Shown: positions 8,927 to 17,808 of the stretch, piece after piece
Numbering within the stretch: the first letter of the stretch is position 1
Layout: every line of letters begins with the position of its first letter
Origin: Herpetosiphon aurantiacus DSM 785
GTDB lineage: Bacteria; Chloroflexota; Chloroflexia; Chloroflexales; Herpetosiphonaceae
Assembly (NCBI GenBank): GCA_000018565.1
Contig: CP000875.1
Span: 4,727,199 to 4,791,198, forward strand
Length of the DNA stretch: 64,000 nucleotides
Reading direction: 5' to 3'
The notes under the pieces: generated by a model
What the model saw: only the letters and a program-made list of their open reading frames with translations
Told to the model about the DNA's origin: nothing
Databases searched by the model: none
Program-made: the position numbers and the translations under genes

Positions 8927-10504
8927 ATGAATAGTATAACGATCGATGAGCGGCTTTTTGAGGCACTTCGTTCTGGGCAAAGCTTAATTGCTACTGAGAT
9001 TCTTGCTGCACACCCTGAGCTAGCAACCACCCGCTTCGATCCCATCGATCAATCGCTGAGTGTTACGTCTTTCGTATGCCATCCAGAGCAATACGGCAAT
9101 GCTCGGATCGGTCAATCCCCACTCCATTTGGCAGCATGGAACGGTGAACAGCGCTTGGTTAAGCAGCTACTTGAACTTGGTGCTGACCCCAATGCCCGCG
9201 ATCGGCAGGGTGGCACGCCGCTGCATGCGATGGTACGCTGGGTTACCCGACCTGATATTGTCGGCATGGTATTGGAACGAGGCGCAGATATTAATGCCGT
9301 TGATTATGCTGGGCAAACACCATTACATTTAGCGGCTAGTTGCATTCGTCGCCCGGGTCATCAATGGGGCAATCACACCGACCTGTGCAACTTTTTGTTA
9401 GCACATGGTGCAATTGCCGATATTTTCGCGGCAGTCATGCTTAATTTAACCGATCAGGCGGCGATGCTGCTCAAGCAAAATCCTGAACTAGTGCACGCCC
9501 GCACAACTGGCAATCAGACCCATCCAGAAAGCGCGACACCATTGCATATTGCCGTAGATCGTGGCAAGCAGGCCATGGCGGAAATGCTGCTGGACTATGG
9601 TGCTGATCCCAATAGCCTCGATGCCCGTGGTCGCCCAGCCTTGTATCTGGCAGCGCATATAGCCGGAACGCGCAAACTAGAGCCAACCCCTGAACTGGTA
9701 GATCTGTTGTTACAACATAGTACAGCTACACCGATCTTCAATGCCAGCCTGATCGGCCAGTGTGCTGAACTTCGTGAGTTGCTTATCCACGATCCTGCAC
9801 AAATTCAGGCGCTTGATCAAGCTGGATATACTGCCCTGCATTTGGCGGCATGGAATGGTCAAGTTGCAGCGGTTGCCGAATTATTGGCGCATGATGCCGA
9901 TATTGCTGCCCGAACCAAACGCAACGAAACCGCCCTGCAACTCGCAATAACCTATGGTCACCATGCAACTGCCGAACTGCTGCTGAACCATGGCGCAACT
10001 CCCGATATATTTAGTGCTGTTATCCTTGGTCGGATTGATCTGCTGGAACAATTGCTGGATCATCAATCCGAACTCGCCAGTACCACCAATCGCTATGGAC
10101 GCACGCCGTTGCGGCTGGCAATTGAACGTGAGCAAACAGCAGTTATCGATTATTTGATTGGTCGAGAAGTTAAACCCGACCTATGGATGGCGGCAGGTAT
10201 GGGCGATTTTGCCAGGGTCGAAGCCTTAGTCGAAACTGATCGTCACGCTTTACATCAGCGCGATCAATGGGGCTATACTGCGTTACATTGGGCCAGTAAA
10301 TCTGGGCAACTTGCGGTGATCGAATATCTGCTTGAGCAGGGTGCTGGCTTGGAGCCGCGCGGCTCTGATGGTGGCACGCCGCTTACCTTGGCCTTGTGGC
10401 ATGAACAATCGGCAGCAGCCCGCCTGTTGGTTGCTAGCGGCGCTGATATTGATGCTCTAGACAATTGGGGTGGTTCACCACGTAATCAAGTAGCAACGCT
10501 CTAG
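8927..10504 (+). CDS. Ankyrin-repeat protein
   Basis: A 525-residue cytoplasmic protein made almost wholly of ankyrin repeats, a fold for protein-protein contacts. Repeats of about 33 residues with the core TPLHLAAWNG...LLELGADPNARD recur along the chain, including TPLHAMVRW, TPLHLAASC, TPLHIAVDRG, TALHLAAWNG, TALQLAITYG, TPLRLAIERE, TALHWASKSG and TPLTLALWHE. Between some of these lie half-repeats in which one helix is replaced by D(L)IFxAxxLG. The start ATG 8927 has AAAGGAA upstream. No catalytic domain or signal peptide is visible. Binding partners are unknown. Confidence 0.9.
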   Translation: MNSITIDERLFEALRSGQSLIATEILAAHPELATTRFDPIDQSLSVTSFVCHPEQYGNARIGQSPLHLAAWNGEQRLVKQLLELGADPNARDRQGGTPLHAMVRWVTRPDIVGMVLERGADINAVDYAGQTPLHLAASCIRRPGHQWGNHTDLCNFLLAHGAIADIFAAVMLNLTDQAAMLLKQNPELVHARTTGNQTHPESATPLHIAVDRGKQAMAEMLLDYGADPNSLDARGRPALYLAAHIAGTRKLEPTPELVDLLLQHSTATPIFNASLIGQCAELRELLIHDPAQIQALDQAGYTALHLAAWNGQVAAVAELLAHDADIAARTKRNETALQLAITYGHHATAELLLNHGATPDIFSAVILGRIDLLEQLLDHQSELASTTNRYGRTPLRLAIEREQTAVIDYLIGREVKPDLWMAAGMGDFARVEALVETDRHALHQRDQWGYTALHWASKSGQLAVIEYLLEQGAGLEPRGSDGGTPLTLALWHEQSAAARLLVASGADIDALDNWGGSPRNQVATL

Positions 10505-10524
10505 CACGTTGATTGAAATTGAAC

Positions 10525-10555
10525 ATGGCGCAACAGATTTTTGCTGTTGCGCCAT
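10525..10555. terminator. Bidirectional terminator-like hairpin
   Basis: A perfect 12-base-pair stem (10525-10536 with 10544-10555) with a seven-base, T-rich loop lies between the convergent ankyrin gene and purQ. There is no long T-run on either side, so it may act on both strands with modest efficiency. Confidence 0.7.
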
Positions 10556-10560
10556 TGGGC

Positions 10561-11331
10561 TTAAACTAAGGCCATTGCTCGCACGCCGTTGCGGAAAATC
10601 GCCATGCCTGGTCCTTCGAGGTCAAGGCCGCGTCGCCGCCATTGTGGATGATGTTGCGGCAAGAAGGCTCGATCAGGGTGCGGCATCAAGCCAAACACAT
10701 TGCCCGCTGGGTTACAAATACCCGCGATTGCATTTAAAGCTCCGTTAGGATTAGCCGGATAGTCCATGGTTGGTTGGTCGGCTTGATCAAGATATTGCAC
10801 CACAATTTGGTTATTGGCTTGGAGCTTTTCGAGCGTAGCTTGATCGGTTAGGAAACGGCCTTCGCCATGGCCAACCGGCAAATCGAGCGTGCCACTCAAG
10901 CCTTGGGTAAAGAGACATGGGCTAGCACTGTTGAGGCCCAATTTGATCCAGCGACACTCGTAATGGCCGCTAGCGTTATCGATCAAGGTGGCTTGGCCTA
11001 CTTTATCGCTGGGCAAAAGCCCAGTTTTGACCAAAACCTGAAAACCATTGCAAATGCCCAGCACAGGCCGACCATCAGCCACAAAGCGGCTCAGATCCTC
11101 GCGCAAACGATAGATCAAATCGACTGCCAACATGCGGCCTGCACCAAGATGGTCGCCATAAGCAAAGCCGCCTGGAATCAGCAGCATGCCATAATCGGCC
11201 AATTGAACGCTGCCTTCGGCCAAACGGTTAACGTGAACCCGCTCAGCCTTGGCTCCCGCTAATTCGAGGGCTTCGGCGGCCTCGGCATCACAGTTAATCC
11301 CCGGTGCGCGAAGCACCAATACCTTTGTCAT
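10561..11331 (-). CDS. purQ: Phosphoribosylformylglycinamidine synthase glutaminase subunit
   Basis: Class I glutamine amidotransferase that supplies ammonia to PurL in step four of purine synthesis. The 256-residue chain has the nucleophile Cys94 in GICNGFQVL, an oxyanion segment IPGGFAYGDHLGAG at about 52-65, and the catalytic His218 in MPHPDRA. In most PurQ proteins the last triad residue is Glu (HPER); here it is Asp220, a conservative change. I start at ATG 11331 (AAGGAA upstream); a TTG two codons earlier is possible. purL lies on the same strand beyond two unrelated genes. Confidence 0.95.
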   Translation of the reverse strand: MTKVLVLRAPGINCDAEAAEALELAGAKAERVHVNRLAEGSVQLADYGMLLIPGGFAYGDHLGAGRMLAVDLIYRLREDLSRFVADGRPVLGICNGFQVLVKTGLLPSDKVGQATLIDNASGHYECRWIKLGLNSASPCLFTQGLSGTLDLPVGHGEGRFLTDQATLEKLQANNQIVVQYLDQADQPTMDYPANPNGALNAIAGICNPAGNVFGLMPHPDRAFLPQHHPQWRRRGLDLEGPGMAIFRNGVRAMALV

Positions 11332-11395
11332 AATCAAAGTTCCTTATCGTGAAGGTCGATTATTCAAATGTTTATGTTCTATGCTCTATGTTCTG

Positions 11396-12112
11396 TCATC
11401 GTTCAATCACATGTTGCTGGCGCGAAGCATGAATCCCCGCGCTGGCCAAATGCACAACCCACAGCACCAGCCCTGCAATCACCAGTAACGCAGGCTTGGT
11501 AAAATTGCCGCTGCTGCCGATTAAGCGTGGTAGCCAGAACGGCGCTCCCAGCAAGCCAAAGCAGATCAACGGCGATCCGATGCTGGCGGCAACCAGAGTT
11601 GGCACAGCAATTTCGGCGGCATAATAGCGGCTGGCAACCATAGCATAGAACAAGAGCAATGAGCTTAGCCCAGCAAAAACCGCCATCAAGAGATAGAAAT
11701 TAATCCCCCAAGCCCCAACATTTTGGCTATAACGCCATAACCCGGTGCGGGCGGCTAACCCTTGAATGATAATGTGATAGAGCACAAGCGCCACATACGC
11801 TACCACTCCTGTCAGATAATGGCGTGTCCACCAATGTTGCTGTTGACCGAAATACATCAACAACACTGGTAACGAGCCAATCCAACTAGCCGCCAGCAAC
11901 GCATAGATCGGCACAGGATTGCCAAGGATGCCTATTGCTGCCACATTATCGGGGTAGGTTAGGCTATACAAACGTTGCAAAATCGGCTCGGCTACGATGG
12001 TGCAATGGCCTGCAATCAACACCAGCAAATAGCGGTATGAGCGAAAGCGCAGCCATAATAAAATTGCTACGGCATAACAAATGACCGTAATTCCAATGAA
12101 TATTGCTGCCAT
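11396..12112 (-). CDS. Seven-helix-type membrane protein, function unknown
   Basis: A 238-residue protein with about seven hydrophobic segments (roughly 2-20, 27-46, 68-86, 98-118, 130-152, 168-192, 206-226) and few charged residues. No motif that identifies a family was recognised. It follows the UPF0354 gene by 15 bases on the same strand, with a GAGG ribosome site, so the two are probably cotranscribed, possibly with purL upstream. Confidence 0.7.
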   Translation of the reverse strand: MAAIFIGITVICYAVAILLWLRFRSYRYLLVLIAGHCTIVAEPILQRLYSLTYPDNVAAIGILGNPVPIYALLAASWIGSLPVLLMYFGQQQHWWTRHYLTGVVAYVALVLYHIIIQGLAARTGLWRYSQNVGAWGINFYLLMAVFAGLSSLLLFYAMVASRYYAAEIAVPTLVAASIGSPLICFGLLGAPFWLPRLIGSSGNFTKPALLVIAGLVLWVVHLASAGIHASRQQHVIER

Positions 12113-12127
12113 GCACCAAACCTCGCG

Positions 12128-12961
12128 CTAATTTTTACGTTCGCTTGATGACCAATCGTACTCGTAAATCAAAATTTGGCCTTGTTTGATCGTCCAAAGT
12201 TGATCGCTCAGGCCATAATCGAGTTTGTAGGCATCTTGGGCAATTTGCATGGCAATTCGTTGCAGAATTTCAGGGTTGGCATCGCTGAAGCCAATCAAGA
12301 AATCGCGGTTGGGAATCCCCAGCACCAAGTTTCCAGGCAATAAATCGGCCCATTCGCTCAAAACATCGGTTAATAAAATTCGTGCTGCATCATAGCCATC
12401 GCTGGTCGAGTAGATAAAGAGCATCTGATTGCCCTCGCCCATTACTTGAGCCATGCCAGGTTTGAGGGTTTTGATGCGCAGGTTATCCACGGCTTTGGTG
12501 TAAATCGTGGTTTCGAGTACACCCCAGGTTTTGAGATGTTCCTCGTTGATGTAGGCCACGCTCTCTGGTTCATCGATCACATAGCAAACGATCAAATCGG
12601 CCAGAAATGGTCGATAGACCAATTGGGGCAAATTGCGCTCAGCGACTTCGAGCAGCATCGAAGCTGGCTTGATCATCGGATAAACTCGATCTTCCAGTTC
12701 ATCCCACAGCTCTTGGCCGCGATCAGGTGCAAATGAGCGAACTGCTGCCTCTAACGATTGTAAAATTGATTCAAGTTGCTCTGGCGAGCGGCGATAGGCA
12801 TTGTAAAAATGCTCGAGTTCGGAGACGACCGCCCGTCCATGCCAGCGAAAGCGAATCTCCATGCCATCGCGGCTCAGTTCTTCGATGCCGCCAAGTTGCT
12901 CTAAACGCTCCTCGACAACATCGCCAAATTCATCATCATCTAAAAGTGGCCGATCTTCCAT
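12128..12961 (-). CDS. UPF0354 / DUF1444 family protein
   Basis: A 277-residue soluble protein resembling the DUF1444 (YtpQ, UPF0354) family of unknown function. Family-like features are a central FLADLIVCYVIDEPESVAYI segment, followed by GVLETTIYTKAVDNL, a SDGYDAARILL stretch, and PNRDFLIGFSD near residue 225. The N-terminus (1-70) is acidic and probably helical. ATG 12961 has AAGGA upstream. It lies between purL and purQ on their strand, but nothing known ties the family to purine synthesis. No catalytic residues can be named. Confidence 0.75.
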   Translation of the reverse strand: MEDRPLLDDDEFGDVVEERLEQLGGIEELSRDGMEIRFRWHGRAVVSELEHFYNAYRRSPEQLESILQSLEAAVRSFAPDRGQELWDELEDRVYPMIKPASMLLEVAERNLPQLVYRPFLADLIVCYVIDEPESVAYINEEHLKTWGVLETTIYTKAVDNLRIKTLKPGMAQVMGEGNQMLFIYSTSDGYDAARILLTDVLSEWADLLPGNLVLGIPNRDFLIGFSDANPEILQRIAMQIAQDAYKLDYGLSDQLWTIKQGQILIYEYDWSSSERKN

Positions 12962-13045
12962 AACCCTTGTCCTTATTGTAGGTTAAAAGCCAAAGGCCTA
13001 GCGGGTTGAGCGCAATGGTTTATGACATGAACACCAGCCAATGTT

Positions 13046-13136
13046 CCCTCACCCCTGGCCCCCTATCCCGCCCAGCAGGCGAGGGGGAAACCACTCCCCT
13101 CGCCCATCGCAATGGGAGAGGGGTTGGAGGTGAGGG
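13046..13136. repeat. Repeat family A, copy 1 (fold-back GC-rich element)
   Basis: About 91 bases whose ends are inverted repeats (CCCTCACCCC... and ...GGTGAGGG) with an inner pair CAGCAGGCGAGGGGG / CCCCTCGCCCATCGC. It lies downstream of purL in a 234-base gap. The same element recurs at least seven more times in the window. Confidence 0.85.
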
Positions 13137-13195
13137 GTTCAGATTGTTGCCAATGCGATGAACCTTTACAGTTTGAGCGCTAAGCCTTTGTACAT

Positions 13196-16075
13196 TTAAG
13201 CTTGCCATGCAGCCTTGAGGCTTGCCAAATCGCTGTCGATAATCGGCTGGCCAGCCAAATCGTTGATGATCAGGCGTGGTTCAGCCAGCACTTGGCCAAT
13301 TTTGGCGTAGGCGATGTTGCTCAACTGAGCTTCGAAATTGGCGGCTTGCTCTGGGGCAACCTCGACCAAGAAACGGGTGGTCGATTCGCTCCACAACAAG
13401 GCATCAGCGCTCAAACTGCCAGATGTTGGCATAGCGCTCAATTCCAAGCTCAAGCCAAACCCGCCAGCAAAGGCCATTTCGGCAGCGGCGACCGCCAAGC
13501 CACCTTCACTCAAATCGTGGCAGGCTCGCACGCTATTGGCGCGAATTGCCGCATGTAGCGCTTTATGCACGCTTGGCGCGGTTGCCAGATTAACCTTGGG
13601 CAGATTGCCATTATCGATGCCACCAACCAAAGCACTGACTGCCCCGCCGCGTTCGTTGTGAGTCAAACCAACCAAGTAGATCGCATTGCCAGCGGCTTTC
13701 GCGTCCATCGAGATTGTTTGCAACACATCGGGTACTAAGGCCATGGCCGAAATCAGCAAGGTTGGTGGAATCGCCACGCGCTTGCCTTCTGCATCGCGAT
13801 ATTCGTTGTTGAGCGAATCTTTGCCCGAAATAAAGGGCGTGCGATACGCCAAGGCGGCATCGTGACAACCAGCCGAAGCTCGCACCAAGCCTGCCAAGCG
13901 GTCAGGCAATTTGGGGTCGCCCCAACAGAAGTTATCCAAAATCCAGGTTTGTTCGGGGTCGCCGCCAGCTGCGACGATGTTGCGCAAGGCTTCATCAACC
14001 GCTGCTAAGGCCATCCAATACGGATCGATTTTGCCATACAACGGATTCAGGCCACAGCCAAGCACCACGCCACGGTTTGAATCGACCCGTGGTTGTAATA
14101 CCCCAGCATCGCCTGGGCCATCTTCGTTCACGCCAACCAAGGGCTTGAGCACGGTGGCCGCCTGCACTTCATGGTCGTAGGTGCGCACAATATTTTCGTT
14201 GCTGGCGACGATTGGCTGTCCCAACGTTGCCTTGAGTAGCGCCGTGTGATCGATAGTGGCTGGTTGGCTGGCTGGTGCTGGGCTTGGCTGCCAATCAGCA
14301 TTCAGCTTAAATTGCACCCCGCCGCTATGCAAAAAGGCCATATCCAGCTCAACCACGGTTAATTGGTTGTGCTTGACTGTCAGCACACCATCAGCAGTGA
14401 AGTGACCAATCACGGTTGCCTCAACATCTTCGCCACGGCAAAGATCAAGCAAGGTTTGGACATTTTGCGGCGGCACGGAAACGACCATGCGCTCTTGGGC
14501 TTCGGAGATCCAAATTTCCCATGGTTGCAAGCCAGCATATTTGAGCGGCACATCGCGTAATTCAACAACTGCGCCAGTTTCTTCGCCCATCTCGCCAACC
14601 GCCGAGGAAAGCCCGCCCGCGCCACAATCGGTAATTGCGCTGTACAAACCTAAATCGCGGGCTTGCAACAACACGTCGATCACGGTTTTTTCGGTGACGG
14701 GATCGCCGATTTGCACCGCCGCCCCAACCGTTTCAGCAGTGTCGTGAGTTAATTCAACCGACGAGAAGGTTGCACCGTGAATGCCATCGCGGCCAGTGCG
14801 TCCGCCGATTACGACAATTGCGTCGCCTGCTTGAACGCCGCGTGGGTGGCTGCCGCGTGGTGCAATGCCCAGCGTGCCACAGAATACCAATGGATTGGCG
14901 GTGTAGCCATGGTCATACCAAACCGCCCCGTTGACATTGGGAATTCCTAGTTTGTTGCCATAATCGCGTACCCCAGCCACGACACCTTCGCGAATCCGCC
15001 GTGGGTGCAGCACACCTTGCGAAAGCTCGCTTTCTGGCAAATCAGGGTAGCCAAAACACAACACATCGGTCACGGCGATTGGCTTAGCTGAAACCCCCAA
15101 CACGTCGCGCACAACCCCACCAACCCCAGTATTTGCACCGCCAAATGGCTCTAGTGCTGAAGGGTGATTGTGGGTTTCGACCTTGAAGGAAATTTCATAC
15201 TGCTCATCGAAGGCCACAATCCCAGCATTATCGACAAATGCCGAGAGCAAGGCCTCGTTGCTAACAGCGTTGGTAGCGCTACGCAAATAGTGATTGAGCA
15301 AACCATTGATCGTTGCCCCGTTGGCGGCATTGAGTTCAGCCAAGGCTGGGTGCAACGCCGCATCAATTCCCTGATCTGCGGCAACTTGTTGATAGCTGAT
15401 CGTGGCGCGGAAGGTTTTATGGCGGCAATGTTCCGACCATGTTTGAGCAAGGGTTTCCAGCTCACCATCGGTTGGGTCGCGGCCTAAATCCTCAAAATAA
15501 TCGCGAACTGCCTGCATTTCAGCCAAACTCAAGGCCAAAATGCCTTCACGGCTAATCCGTTCGAGTTCGCTATCGCTGACTCCGCGCAAAGCCACGCGGG
15601 TGATCGTGGGCGTGTGAGGAGCTGGAAGTTGTAATAAGTGTTGATAAAACTGCAAACGTTCAGCGCTACGAGCCTCAAGGGTAGAATAAGCAGTTTCAAT
15701 CAAATCGTTTAAAAGATGTTCACCAGCAAATTGACGCAAAACAGCTTCGTCTTGCACATCGGACACATAGACGCGACGCAGGGTTTTGGCCTGTTTCAAG
15801 CCGTTAATCCCAATATGGCGTGCGCCAACTAAAATCGTCTCAGCTTCGTTATCGGTCACGCCTGGACGAAAGGCAATCTCCACCAATGCTCCAGCTTTGG
15901 GCGTGGCTAGCTCAGCGTCAAGCGCTTGCCAGGTAGCAGTATGGGCAACGGGATCATGCAGTAATTCGAGGGTCAGGCGTTGGACATCTTCTGAGGAAAG
16001 ATCGCCGGCGAGAAGGTACAGCCGTTCGTGGTTGTCGGCCTCGCGTGGGCAAACAGTGACCAAATATGCGGACAC
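13196..16075 (-). CDS. purL: Phosphoribosylformylglycinamidine synthase, PurS-PurL fusion
   Basis: Catalyses ATP-dependent conversion of FGAR to FGAM in purine synthesis, using ammonia from PurQ. At 959 residues it is longer than small PurL (about 740) but lacks the glutaminase domain of the 1300-residue E. coli enzyme. Residues 1 to about 130 look PurS-like (EIAFRPGVTDNEAETI, then RRVYVSDV), so the chain reads as PurS-linker-PurL. The synthetase core carries TWSEHCRHKTF, KVETHNHPSALEPFGGANTG and ITDCGAGGLSSAVGEMGEE. The start is GTG at 16075 with AGGAG six bases upstream. A perfect palindrome sits just before the ribosome site. Confidence 0.95.
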   Translation of the reverse strand: MSAYLVTVCPREADNHERLYLLAGDLSSEDVQRLTLELLHDPVAHTATWQALDAELATPKAGALVEIAFRPGVTDNEAETILVGARHIGINGLKQAKTLRRVYVSDVQDEAVLRQFAGEHLLNDLIETAYSTLEARSAERLQFYQHLLQLPAPHTPTITRVALRGVSDSELERISREGILALSLAEMQAVRDYFEDLGRDPTDGELETLAQTWSEHCRHKTFRATISYQQVAADQGIDAALHPALAELNAANGATINGLLNHYLRSATNAVSNEALLSAFVDNAGIVAFDEQYEISFKVETHNHPSALEPFGGANTGVGGVVRDVLGVSAKPIAVTDVLCFGYPDLPESELSQGVLHPRRIREGVVAGVRDYGNKLGIPNVNGAVWYDHGYTANPLVFCGTLGIAPRGSHPRGVQAGDAIVVIGGRTGRDGIHGATFSSVELTHDTAETVGAAVQIGDPVTEKTVIDVLLQARDLGLYSAITDCGAGGLSSAVGEMGEETGAVVELRDVPLKYAGLQPWEIWISEAQERMVVSVPPQNVQTLLDLCRGEDVEATVIGHFTADGVLTVKHNQLTVVELDMAFLHSGGVQFKLNADWQPSPAPASQPATIDHTALLKATLGQPIVASNENIVRTYDHEVQAATVLKPLVGVNEDGPGDAGVLQPRVDSNRGVVLGCGLNPLYGKIDPYWMALAAVDEALRNIVAAGGDPEQTWILDNFCWGDPKLPDRLAGLVRASAGCHDAALAYRTPFISGKDSLNNEYRDAEGKRVAIPPTLLISAMALVPDVLQTISMDAKAAGNAIYLVGLTHNERGGAVSALVGGIDNGNLPKVNLATAPSVHKALHAAIRANSVRACHDLSEGGLAVAAAEMAFAGGFGLSLELSAMPTSGSLSADALLWSESTTRFLVEVAPEQAANFEAQLSNIAYAKIGQVLAEPRLIINDLAGQPIIDSDLASLKAAWQA

Positions 16076-16089
16076 AATTGACTCCTGTT

Positions 16090-16101
16090 CGAGTTAACTC
16101 G
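16090..16101. promoter_or_regulatory. Perfect 12-bp palindrome upstream of purL
   Basis: CGAGTTAACTCG lies immediately upstream of the purL ribosome-binding site (16082-16086). It could be an operator or a small translational hairpin. Chance occurrence is possible at this length. Confidence 0.35.
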
Positions 16102-16182
16102 TAGGCTATCGCGATTCTACCCGTCTCACGGATGAATGTCAAAAAGGCATAGTCAGGGGCTAGGGGTCAGAGGTTAGCAATT

Positions 16183-16217
16183 TGGAAACCGCGAAGGTCG
16201 CGAAGAGCGCGAAGATG
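16183..16217. repeat. Repeat family C fragment (CGCGAAG modules)
   Basis: A run of loosely periodic GCGAAG units resembling the ACCACGAAGGACACGAAG modules at 30.98, 40.85, 42.46, 51.79 and 61.85 kb. It lies in the 345-base gap upstream of purL, which otherwise holds repeat A copy 2 and no gene. Confidence 0.5.
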
Positions 16218-16289
16218 AGGCTATAGGATTTTGGCTATCGGAACAACTGGTGATAGTTCCAACCAATCTCTGATAGCTAAAAGCCATGA

Positions 16290-16408
16290 TGGTTCATTGA
16301 AATTTCCTCACCCCCGCTCCCGCCCAGCAGGCGAGGGGGAACCGCTCTAGGAATGCTCCCCTCGCCCGCCGCCGTGGGAGAGGGGTTGGGGGTGAGGGAA
16401 TGAACCAT
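16290..16408. repeat. Repeat family A, copy 2, with extended arms
   Basis: Core element at 16306-16398. In this copy the flanks are also inverted: TGGTTCATT at 16290-16298 pairs with AATGAACCA at 16399-16407, giving a longer fold-back structure. It lies between rlmB (whose 3' end is at 16421) and the region upstream of purL. Confidence 0.8.
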
Positions 16409-16420
16409 TACATCTATGCT

Positions 16421-17161
16421 CTACTTTTCGCGTACTCGCCAAGCATGATACAAAATGATCGAGCCAGCAGTGGCGGCGTTGAGCGAGGCAACGTTACCGC
16501 GCATCGGCAAACGCACCAATAAATCGCAGCGTTCGCGGGTTAAGCGGGCCAAGCCTGGGCCTTCGGCTCCAATCACCAAAGCCAAGGCTCCGCGCAAATT
16601 GGCCTTATCAAAATCGACCGCCCGCTCATCATCTTCAACTCCCGCCACCCAAATATTGTACTCTTGCAGGTGCTTGATGGTTTGGGCAATGTTGGTAATT
16701 TGGGCCACATACAAATGCTCAACTGCGCCAGCTGAAGCATTAATCACTGCTGGTGTGATGCTGGCCGAGCGCCGATCGGGGAAAATAATGCCATGTGCGC
16801 CGACAATTTCGGCGGTGCGCATCAGCGTGCCAATATTTTGTGGGTCTTGCAAATGGTCGAAAATCAAGATCAGCGGCTGTTCGCCACGCTCACGGGCTAG
16901 CTCAATAATATCGTCAACTTCGACATAGGGATAGGCACCGCATTCGAGGGCAATGCCTTGATGGTTTGCCCCAGCCGTGCGTTTATCAAGCTCACTACGC
17001 TGCACTTTAGCAACTTGCATTCGGCGTTCGCGGGCAATTGTATTGATCGCCTGCATCGATTCGCCCTCTTTAATACCATCGGCAATCAGCAAGCGACCCA
17101 ATTTACGCCGATTAGCACGTAACGCCTCTAAAACAGCATTGCGTCCATATAATAATTCCAA
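16421..17161 (-). CDS. rlmB: 23S rRNA (guanosine-2'-O)-methyltransferase RlmB, TrmH/SpoU family
   Basis: A 246-residue SPOUT-class methyltransferase expected to methylate a ribose in 23S rRNA. The N-terminal substrate-binding domain opens with YGRNAVLEAL (5-14). The catalytic domain has the three SpoU motifs: DPQNIGTLMRTAEIVGA (motif 1, about 106-122), LVIGAEGPGL (motif 2, about 195-204) and LPMRGNVASLNAATAGSIIL (motif 3, about 217-236). The start is TTG at 17161 with AGGA upstream. Specificity (RlmB versus another TrmH-type target) is inferred from overall resemblance. Confidence 0.88.
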   Translation of the reverse strand: MELLYGRNAVLEALRANRRKLGRLLIADGIKEGESMQAINTIARERRMQVAKVQRSELDKRTAGANHQGIALECGAYPYVEVDDIIELARERGEQPLILIFDHLQDPQNIGTLMRTAEIVGAHGIIFPDRRSASITPAVINASAGAVEHLYVAQITNIAQTIKHLQEYNIWVAGVEDDERAVDFDKANLRGALALVIGAEGPGLARLTRERCDLLVRLPMRGNVASLNAATAGSIILYHAWRVREK

Positions 17162-17238
17162 AGTATCAATCCTATTCGGTGCTAAGTTATTGGTCAGTTT
17201 GCGCTATTATAGCGTCAAGCTGTCAATGGAGGAATGAC

Positions 17239-17646
17239 ATGGATCAGCAACCGAAGGAGCAAAAGCGCGTGATTACACTAAGCGTTGGCATGATTATCAA
17301 TCTTCTTCTGATTGGGTTGGTCGCTGGAGTGGCGGGCGGCATGTTCGGAATTGGTGGCGGGGCGATTATGGTGCCAGCCATGGTTTTGTTGCTGGCGCTT
17401 GATCAGAAATTTGCCACTGGCACATCGATTGGCGCACAGATCTTGCCAGTTGGCTTGCTCGGCGCTTTTGTTTACTATAAAGAGGGTAATTTGGATTGGC
17501 GAGCTTCGATCATTATTGCGCTTGGCTTGCTAGTTGGAACCTATTTTGGAGCCAAAATTGCTGCACCAATTTCTTCGGCGACCATGAAAAAGTTCTATGG
17601 CGCATTTCTGTTCATCATTGGTGCTCGCTATTTGTTTATGAAATAA
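17239..17646 (+). CDS. Half-size sulfite exporter TauE/SafE family protein
   Basis: A 135-residue membrane protein matching one repeat of the TauE/SafE family (PF01925), whose full-length members have two such halves in about 250 residues. Visible are the glycine-rich GMFGIGGGAIMVPAM motif, a central GTSIGAQI, and four hydrophobic helices. Half-size members probably act as dimers, exporting sulfoacetate, sulfite or other organic anions; the substrate here is unknown. ATG 17239 has GGAGGAA upstream; the frame extends back to 17179 without a site. The gene is divergent from rlmB with 77 bases between. Confidence 0.85.
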   Translation: MDQQPKEQKRVITLSVGMIINLLLIGLVAGVAGGMFGIGGGAIMVPAMVLLLALDQKFATGTSIGAQILPVGLLGAFVYYKEGNLDWRASIIIALGLLVGTYFGAKIAAPISSATMKKFYGAFLFIIGARYLFMK

Positions 17647-17752
17647 CTGCTGTTAGATAATTGGCAAGCATCCGCCATTAACCAACATAACGATTAGTTG
17701 ATTGAGCCATCATTGCAAAACTATGCTAAAACTGATCAACCATGATCAAGGC

Positions 17753-17781
17753 TTGACGCTGTTGCATGGCTAGGGTAGATT
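17753..17781 (+). promoter_or_regulatory. Candidate sigma-70-type promoter of the histidine kinase
   Basis: TTGACG (17753-17758) and TAGATT (17776-17781) are 17 bases apart, shortly upstream of the kinase start at 17809. The leader would be about 20 bases. Confidence 0.45.
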
Positions 17782-17808
17782 GAGTTGATACTGCAAGGAG
17801 GCTCGGTA

